Positions 59,223 to 64,000 of a stretch of 64,000 nt of DNA are shown here, piece after piece (the first letter of the stretch is position 1; each line of letters begins with the position of its first letter). Where the stretch lies: NCBI GenBank assembly GCA_035519675.1, contig DATIWB010000102.1:56156-120155 (forward strand). The letters run 5' to 3'. Source of the stretch: RPRB01 sp035519675. Lineage in GTDB: Bacteria; Myxococcota; Myxococcia; Myxococcales; Myxococcaceae. A model generated the notes under the pieces. It was not told the DNA's origin. It saw nothing but the letters and a program-made list of their open reading frames with translations, and made no database searches. Both the position numbers and the translations under genes were made by a program.

Positions 59223-60850
59223 GCGAGCTCCCTGGCGATCTGCTCGGCGATGCGCAGCCCATCGATGGCGGAGCTCACGATGCCCCCGGCATACCCGCAT
59301 CCCTCGCCCGAGGGGTAGAGGCCGCGCAGCGACACCGACTGGAGGGCCTCGTCCCGAGGGAGCCGCACCGGCGAGCTGGTGCGGCTCTCGATGCCGATGA
59401 GCTTCCCCTCGGCGCTGACGAAGCCGCGCATCTTCTGGTCGAATCGCCGGAGCGCCGCCTTGATGGCCTGGGTCAACTCGGGCGGGAAGAGCACGTTCAG
59501 ATCGGCATGGGTGAGCCCGGGGCGATAGCTCGTCGCGCCGGGCGGGGTGCCCTTCCGGCCGGCGAGGTAGTCGGGGATGGTCTGCGCCGGGGCGAGGAAG
59601 TGCCCCCCTCCCAGCCGGTACGCCTCGGCCTCCCAGTGCCGCTGGAATTGCAGCCCCGCGAGCGGTCCGCGGAAGCCGGCACGGGCGAAGTCGGCCGGGG
59701 AGACCGAGACCACGATGCCGGCGTTGGCGTGGCGGGCGTTGCGCCGGCTGTTGCTCATCCCGTTGGTGCACTGCAGCCCGTCCTCGGTGGGGGTGGGCAC
59801 CACGATGCCGCCCGGGCACATGCAGAAGGAGTAGACGCCGCGCATCTCCCCGCCGGTCTCGAAGTTCTCGGCCAGCTTGTAGTCGGCGGGAGGCAGCTCG
59901 GGATGCTGCGCCGCCGTTCCGTACTGGATGGCGTCGATGAGACCCTGCGGGTGCTCGGCGCGAAATCCAATGGCGAAGGGCTTGGCCTCGATGGCCACCC
60001 GACCATCGGCGGCGAAGCGCTCGAAGAGCTCCCGGGCGCTGTTCCCCGGCGCGAGCACCACCCGGTCGGAGTCGAGCCGCGCCCCGTCGTGGAGGAGGAC
60101 GCCTGCTGCCCGACCGTCGGTGGAGAGCACGTCGTCCACCCTGGCCTCGAAGCGGACCTCGCAGCCGCCGGAGATCAGCTCCTCGCGGAGCCGGGCGACG
60201 GCGAAGGGCAGGAGGTCCGAGCCGATGTGCGGCTTGCCCTCGACCAGGATGCGCTCCGGCGCACCGTAACGGGCGAAGGTCTCGATGACCTTGCGGACCA
60301 GCGGATGGTTGATGCGGGTGCTGAGCTTTCCGTCGGTGTATGCGCCGGCCCCGCCCTCGCCGAAGTTCATGTTGCTCTCGGGGTCGAGGCTCCCGTCGCG
60401 CATCAGGCGGGCCACGTCCTTGCGCCGCTGGATCACCTCGCGGCCCCGCTCGAGCAGCACGCAGGGGATGCCCCGCTCGAGCAGCCCGAGCGCGCAGAAG
60501 AGCCCGGCCGGGCCGGTGCCGACGATGATCGGGCGGCGCTCCGGGGGGCGGACCTTTGCCGGTGGAGGAGGGGCGGGCTCGGTCTCGGTCACCCCGGCCG
60601 GAAGCCGGGCGGGGCCCCGCCCTTCGACGAACGTGACCTCGATGGTGTGGATGGTGCGCGGGGACCCCTTCTTGCGGGCGTCGAGGACCGAGCGGACGGC
60701 CCGGACGGTGGCCAGGTCCTCGGGGGGGACTCCCAGCGACTCGGCCGCCCGGCGGCGAAGGAGCGTCTCCGGCTCGCCGAGCCAGAGCGGAACGTTGTGA
60801 ATCCGGTAGGGCAAGCCGAGGGTGTTAGAGGCGAAGGTGGGTGGAAGCAA
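59219..60850 (-). CDS. FAD-dependent dehydrogenase, COG2509 type
   Basis: A 543-residue flavoprotein of the uncharacterised COG2509 dehydrogenase group. After an N-terminal 90-residue alpha/beta region (LGLPYRIHNVPLWLGEPE, VRSVLDARKKGS) comes the FAD-binding Rossmann motif RRPIIVGTGPAGLFCALGLLERG, the GEGGAGAYTDGKLSTRI segment, GNSARELFERF and the closing GLYPSGEGCGYAGGIVSSAIDGLRIAEQIA. MCPGG and CTNGMSNS blocks are typical of the family. The TTG start at 60850 lies almost on a GGAGGA site; starts a few codons later are possible. Its physiological substrate is unknown. Confidence 0.9.
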   Translation of the reverse strand: MLPPTFASNTLGLPYRIHNVPLWLGEPETLLRRRAAESLGVPPEDLATVRAVRSVLDARKKGSPRTIHTIEVTFVEGRGPARLPAGVTETEPAPPPPAKVRPPERRPIIVGTGPAGLFCALGLLERGIPCVLLERGREVIQRRKDVARLMRDGSLDPESNMNFGEGGAGAYTDGKLSTRINHPLVRKVIETFARYGAPERILVEGKPHIGSDLLPFAVARLREELISGGCEVRFEARVDDVLSTDGRAAGVLLHDGARLDSDRVVLAPGNSARELFERFAADGRVAIEAKPFAIGFRAEHPQGLIDAIQYGTAAQHPELPPADYKLAENFETGGEMRGVYSFCMCPGGIVVPTPTEDGLQCTNGMSNSRRNARHANAGIVVSVSPADFARAGFRGPLAGLQFQRHWEAEAYRLGGGHFLAPAQTIPDYLAGRKGTPPGATSYRPGLTHADLNVLFPPELTQAIKAALRRFDQKMRGFVSAEGKLIGIESRTSSPVRLPRDEALQSVSLRGLYPSGEGCGYAGGIVSSAIDGLRIAEQIARELA

Positions 60851-60994
60851 TCCTCCGGGGTCCGGCGCACCCGGTTGGCAGTGCGCAGGGTCCTTCGCAC
60901 CCCGCGAGTCCCAGTTCGGAACACGTTTGGAGCGATTTCAAATGGTTACAATGCTAGCCATTGGTGGCACGGGTGTGGCAGCCTCTAGCCGCCC

Positions 60995-61192
60995 GTGAGC
61001 ACAGACGCCAAGGCCACCAAGATCCTCGCCAGGACGTTCTTCAACCAGCTGCGTTCGAGCGGTTACACTCCGACGCAGGTGATTGCAGTGGCGACGGAGT
61101 TGATCGACCTCGTCGCCACGGACATCCGGGATGCAGACAAGCCCCCGTCTGCCCCCTTGGCTACCTCGGAGGAGAGCCGGCCGGCCGCCTAG
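60995..61192 (+). CDS. Small conserved-looking soluble protein
   Basis: A 65-residue protein starting at a GTG. The first 45 residues form an amphipathic helical pair (ATKILARTFFNQLRSSGYTPTQVIAVATELIDLVATDI) and the last 20 are disordered. It has no cysteine, signal or membrane segment. A possible -10 element TACAAT lies at 60947-60952, in a locally AT-rich region, but a convincing -35 was not found. The terminator at 61334-61367 may end its transcript. The start lacks a strong ribosome site. No family was recognised; the codon use and third-position GC fit a real gene. Confidence 0.62.
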   Translation: MSTDAKATKILARTFFNQLRSSGYTPTQVIAVATELIDLVATDIRDADKPPSAPLATSEESRPAA

Positions 61193-61249
61193 CCTGGACT
61201 GCCGCCCGCCCTGACCTAGACATCGGCGGGCGCCGCGTTAGACTTTCTG

Positions 61250-61367
61250 TGGTTTCCCTCGACCGGACGCGAGCGTTCCGGACGGGTTTCCGGGGCTGAG
61301 GCCCGGGCGAGCGGAAGCAGTTTTTCGAAGGTGACCCTGCAGCCGTCACGTGGCCGCAGGGTTTTTT
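61250..61367 (+). ncRNA. Candidate structured small RNA or long 3' UTR
   Basis: A run of three stable stems ending in an intrinsic terminator: CCGGA/TCCGG at 61263-61281, CCGGG/CCCGG at 61290-61306, and the terminator stem at 61334-61362. A TAGACT box at 61239-61244 could be a -10 element, but no good -35 precedes it. No reading frame of useful size fits. It might be an independent RNA of about 115 bases or the 3' UTR of the small protein gene upstream. It does not match 6S, SRP or tmRNA features that I can recall. Confidence 0.35.
61334..61367 (+). terminator. Strong intrinsic terminator
   Basis: A 10-bp stem with one mismatch (61334-61344 with 61352-61362, 7-base loop) is followed by TTTTTT at 61362-61367. 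It reads on the plus strand, ending transcripts from the small-protein/structured-RNA region. It overlaps the last five codons and stop of the minus-strand diacylglycerol-kinase-like gene. Confidence 0.82.
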
Positions 61368-62044
61368 GTTGCCCGGTGTCCGCTCTGTCCGCCGGCGGCG
61401 CGCGCCAGGGCGCGCTCCCGTGCCGCGGCGAGCGCCAGGACCAGGAGCCCCGCGGTCATCGCGCTGAACACTGCGCTGGTGGTCCAGGTCGCCATCACCC
61501 CGGCCAGCCCGAGACCCCCGGCGAAGGCCAGGGCATCCTGGATCCACGGCCGGGGACGGTCGCGCATCAGGAGCGCCGCGCATCCGGCCAGCGGCAGCCC
61601 GAACACCACCTGTCGCTCGATGCGCGGGACGTTGGCCACCACCGTGCCCCAGTTGTGGACCAGCAGCGCGGCGAAGATGACCGCCGAGCCGATGGAGAGG
61701 ACCAGCACCGCGGCGGCGGCGGCGTCCTTGGTGACCCGGGCTTTCTCGTCGAACTCCTGGGTGGCCAGATCGACCAGCGTCTCCAGCGCGCTGTTGAGGA
61801 TCTCGGCGAAGAAGACCAGCAGCACGCAGAAGATGAGGGTGACCTTCTCCGCCAGGCCGAGCGGCAGCCCGCTCCCCACCAGCCCCACCAGGATGGCGGA
61901 GACGACGTGGACCTTCATGTTCGGCTGGTGCACCACGGTGTGGACCAGCCCCTTCCAGGCGTGGCGGGCCGAGGCCCAGAATCCCTCGCCGCGGCGGGGC
62001 GGGTAGGGCGGCTTGCGGAGCGGGACCGGGGCGGGTGCAGTCAT
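61346..62044 (-). CDS. Diacylglycerol/undecaprenol kinase (DgkA-like) with C-terminal membrane extension
   Basis: A 232-residue membrane protein. Residues about 25-135 are a prokaryotic DAGK domain: a surface helix (FWASARHAWKGLVHTV), NMKVHVVSAILV, the catalytic FFAEILNSALETLVDLA (E-N-S-E) and KDAAAAAVLVLSIGSAVIF. Family members are 120-130 residues, so this has about 95 extra residues with two or three more membrane helices (VVFGLPLAGCAALLM, ALAFAGGLGLAGVMATW). It phosphorylates a lipid alcohol at the inner membrane. The last codons overlap the plus-strand terminator. It is divergent from gap with 102 bases between. Confidence 0.9.
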   Translation of the reverse strand: MTAPAPVPLRKPPYPPRRGEGFWASARHAWKGLVHTVVHQPNMKVHVVSAILVGLVGSGLPLGLAEKVTLIFCVLLVFFAEILNSALETLVDLATQEFDEKARVTKDAAAAAVLVLSIGSAVIFAALLVHNWGTVVANVPRIERQVVFGLPLAGCAALLMRDRPRPWIQDALAFAGGLGLAGVMATWTTSAVFSAMTAGLLVLALAAARERALARAAGGQSGHRATKNPAAT

Positions 62045-62146
62045 CGGGGAGCGAGCAGCACAGCGTCGGTCCGGGGCGGGGAAGCAGTCAACGCGTCCCC
62101 TCCGGAGCGTTGAATTCCGGGCCCGCTTCCCCTAGAGGACCGACCC

Positions 62147-63157
62147 ATGGCCACCATGAAAGTCGCGATCAACGGTTTCGGTCGGATCGGGCGCTGCATC
62201 CTCCGCGCGGCCCTGGCGCGGAAGGAGGCCATCGAGTTCGTGGCCATCAACGACCTCGACGCGCCGGCGACCATGGCCCACCTCTTCAAGTACGACTCGG
62301 TGCACCGCACCTGGCCGGGTGAGGTCTCGGCGACCGACAAGGCGATGAGCGTCGACGGCAAGACCATCGCCTTCACCGCGGAGAAGGACCCCACCAAGCT
62401 GCCGTGGAAGGCGATGGGCGTGGATCTCGTGCTGGAGTGCACCGGGCGGTTCACCGATCGCGAGGGCGCGAGCCACCACCTGGCCGCCGGGGCGAAGAAG
62501 GTGCTGATCTCGGCGCCGGCGAAGGGCCCGGACGTGACCCTGGCGTTCGGGGTGAACTCCCAGGCCTATGATCCGGGCAAGCACCAGATCCTCTCCGCGG
62601 CCTCGTGCACCACCAACTGCCTCGCCCCCACGGCGAAGGTCCTGCTCGACAGCTTCGGCATCGAGAAGGGCCTGATGACCACGGTGCACAGCTACACCAA
62701 CGACCAGCGCATCCTGGACCTGACGCACAAGGACCTCCGGCGGGCACGGGCCGCGGCGCTGTCGATGATTCCCACCAGCACCGGCGCGGCGAAGGCGATC
62801 GGCGACGTGATCCCGGCGCTCAAGGGCAAGATGCATGGGGTGAGCGTGCGCGTGCCCACGCCCAACGTGAGCCTGGTGGACCTGACGGTGGTGCTGGGCA
62901 AGAAGGCGACGCCCGAGGAGATCAACGGCGCGTTCCGGAAGGCGGCCGACGGCCCGCTGAAGGGCGTGCTGGAGTACAGCGAGGCCCAGACGGTCTCGGT
63001 GGACTACAACGGCAACCCGCACTCGGCCATCGTCGACGGGACCAACACCTTCGTCATCGAGGGTAACCTGGCCAAGGTGATGGCCTGGTACGACAACGAG
63101 TGGGGCTTCAGCAACCGGATGGTGGACCTCACCAAGCTGGTGATCTCCAAGGGCTAG
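62147..63157 (+). CDS. gap: Glyceraldehyde-3-phosphate dehydrogenase, type I
   Basis: Glycolytic GAPDH of 336 residues oxidising glyceraldehyde-3-phosphate with NAD. The Rossmann start KVAINGFGRIGR, the active site SAASCTTNCLAP with C154, the catalytic histidine region TTVHSYTNDQ, the substrate site PTSTGAAKAIG and the WYDNEWGFSNRMVDL C-terminus are all present. The ATG at 62147 follows a GAGGA site; a second ATG three codons later is possible. It is followed after 16 bases by pgk, the common gap-pgk operon. Reaction and pathway are secure. Confidence 0.98.
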   Translation: MATMKVAINGFGRIGRCILRAALARKEAIEFVAINDLDAPATMAHLFKYDSVHRTWPGEVSATDKAMSVDGKTIAFTAEKDPTKLPWKAMGVDLVLECTGRFTDREGASHHLAAGAKKVLISAPAKGPDVTLAFGVNSQAYDPGKHQILSAASCTTNCLAPTAKVLLDSFGIEKGLMTTVHSYTNDQRILDLTHKDLRRARAAALSMIPTSTGAAKAIGDVIPALKGKMHGVSVRVPTPNVSLVDLTVVLGKKATPEEINGAFRKAADGPLKGVLEYSEAQTVSVDYNGNPHSAIVDGTNTFVIEGNLAKVMAWYDNEWGFSNRMVDLTKLVISKG

Positions 63158-63173
63158 CACCGGGGAGGCGCCC

Positions 63174-64000
63174 ATGTCCTTCCGCTCCATCGACGACCTC
63201 CAGCTGACCGGCAAGCGGGTCTTCGTCCGGGTGGACTTCAACGTCCCGCTGGACGAGCAGCAGCGAGTCACCGACGACACGCGCATCCGCGAGGCGCTCC
63301 CCACGCTCCGCCGCGTGCTGCAGATGGGGGGCAAGCTCATCGTGGCCTCGCACCTGGGGCGGCCGAAGGGCGTCGACCCGAAGCTGTCGCTCGAGCCGGC
63401 AGCGGGGGTGCTCTCGGATCTGCTGGGGAAGCCGCACGAGGTGCTGCTCGCCGACGACTGCGTGGGCGACGGGGTGCGGAAGATGGTGAAGGACCAGACG
63501 CCGACCCAGGTGGTCGTTCTGGAAAATCTCCGCTTCCACAAGGAGGAGGAGGCGAACGATCCGGCCTTCGCCCGGGCGCTGGCGGAGAACGCCGACGTGT
63601 GGGTGATGGACGCCTTCGGCACCGCGCACCGAGCGCACGCCTCGACCGCGGGGATGGCGCCCTTCGTGAAAGAGCGCGCCGCCGGATACTTGATGGTGAA
63701 GGAGCTCGAGTTCCTGGGGAAGCTCCTCAAGGCGCCGGCGATGCCCTACGTGGCGGTGCTCGGCGGGGCGAAGGTCTCGGACAAGATCAAGGTCATCGAG
63801 AATCTCTTACCCCGCGTCAGCTCGCTCATCGTGGGCGGAGCGATGGCCTACACCTTCCTCAAGGCCCAGGGCGTCGAGGTGGGGAAGAGCCGGGTCGAGG
63901 CGGACAAGCTGGACGTGGCGCGCCGGGCGCTGGAGGCGGCGGACCGGCTGGGCAAGGCGGTGGTGCTGCCGATCGATCACCTCGCCAGCACCGATGCGAC
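63174..64000 (+). CDS. pgk: Phosphoglycerate kinase (3' end outside window)
   Basis: Glycolytic phosphoglycerate kinase, 275 of about 395 residues present. The N-terminal substrate-binding part has VFVRVDFNVPLDEQQRVTDDTRI, VASHLGRPKG, VVVLENLRFHKEEEAND and DAFGTAHRAHASTAG; the hinge PYVAVLGGAKVSDKI and LIVGGAMAYTFLKAQG follow. The ATG at 63174 has a GGGGAGG site and follows gap by 16 bases. The gene runs off the right edge before the nucleotide-binding domain is complete. In myxobacteria tpi often follows, outside this window. Confidence 0.97.
   Translation, partial: MSFRSIDDLQLTGKRVFVRVDFNVPLDEQQRVTDDTRIREALPTLRRVLQMGGKLIVASHLGRPKGVDPKLSLEPAAGVLSDLLGKPHEVLLADDCVGDGVRKMVKDQTPTQVVVLENLRFHKEEEANDPAFARALAENADVWVMDAFGTAHRAHASTAGMAPFVKERAAGYLMVKELEFLGKLLKAPAMPYVAVLGGAKVSDKIKVIENLLPRVSSLIVGGAMAYTFLKAQGVEVGKSRVEADKLDVARRALEAADRLGKAVVLPIDHLASTDA

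Noticed and set aside
61250..61367. 6S, SRP or tmRNA gene
   Set aside because: The region lacks the SRP GGAAGGAAGCAGC tetraloop stretch, tmRNA ends and the long double-stranded 6S layout; kept only as an unnamed candidate.
62045..62146. gap promoter TTGAAT-N17-TAGAGG
   Set aside because: The proposed -10 overlaps the ribosome site, so the start would fall inside the translation signal.

Overview
The window looks like chromosomal DNA from a high-GC, aerobic, non-phototrophic bacterium of the Myxococcota (old Deltaproteobacteria), perhaps near Anaeromyxobacter or Myxococcus. This rests on gene content rather than any search: serine/threonine kinases fused to PilZ or TPR regions, FHA and DUF4388 proteins, ECF sigma factors beside kinases, many lipoproteins, a lidless Hsp70 with a proline-rich J-protein, AceK and PolX. 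Coding density is very high, genes often overlap by 1-4 bases, and no gene-free stretch exceeds about 255 bases. No rRNA, tRNA, insertion sequence or CRISPR array was seen.

Layout. 1-5.0 kb, minus strand: a peptide ABC transporter (permease cut by the window edge, plus binding protein), a CpcT/CpeT-like protein, nuoB, nuoA and a PHP phosphoesterase. 5.0-8.5 kb: a divergent Rrf2 Fe-S regulator with a near-consensus promoter and an internal operator-like palindrome, a small unknown protein, an amidohydrolase and a deoxyhypusine-synthase-like enzyme. 8.5-20.8 kb: a cluster of exported DUF1566 (Lcl C-terminal), Calx-beta and delta-60 repeat proteins, then a TPR Ser/Thr kinase and its ECF sigma factor. 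Three transcription units in this cluster share a bipartite upstream motif, TGTCCGGAT-N12-TCCGTC, which looks like an ECF-type promoter.

20.9-24.8 kb: YjbR/MmcQ protein, arginine decarboxylase, Bcp peroxiredoxin, CvpA-like protein. 24.8-28.7 kb: J-domain protein, lidless Hsp70 and a divergent degenerate glutamine-amidotransferase-like protein. 28.8-32.4 kb: four coupled genes encoding a kinase-PilZ protein, an FHA protein, an inactive trypsin-like protein and a CPBP membrane protease. 32.6-36.2 kb: PolX, Rieske protein, MoaB and a TIGR02757 protein. 36.2-38.1 kb: two Hcp paralogues with Sec signal peptides and a lipoprotein between them, with no type VI secretion genes nearby. 38.3-45.4 kb: Cys-rich lipoprotein, CHAT protease, AceK, Cu/Zn superoxide dismutase, class II aldolase and MtnA.

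45.4-54.1 kb: a MscS channel with a cyclic-nucleotide domain, holB, holA, an ECF sigma/anti-sigma/Spy-like operon, metG and tatD. 54.1-60.9 kb: a MshEN/degenerate HD-GYP/DUF4388 protein, a YhaM-like nuclease, rhomboid protease, a DUF4124 protein, a small membrane protein and an FAD dehydrogenase. 60.9-64 kb: a small protein, a structured RNA region ending in a strong terminator, a diacylglycerol-kinase-like protein, gap and the start of pgk.

Housekeeping functions (nuoAB, holAB, metG, gap-pgk, aceK) are interleaved with signalling and envelope modules. The most promising under-described parts are the DUF1566/Calx-beta cluster with its shared promoter-like motif and neighbouring sigma-kinase pair, the exported Hcp pair with a conserved hairpin leader, and the kinase/FHA/pseudoprotease/CPBP operon.
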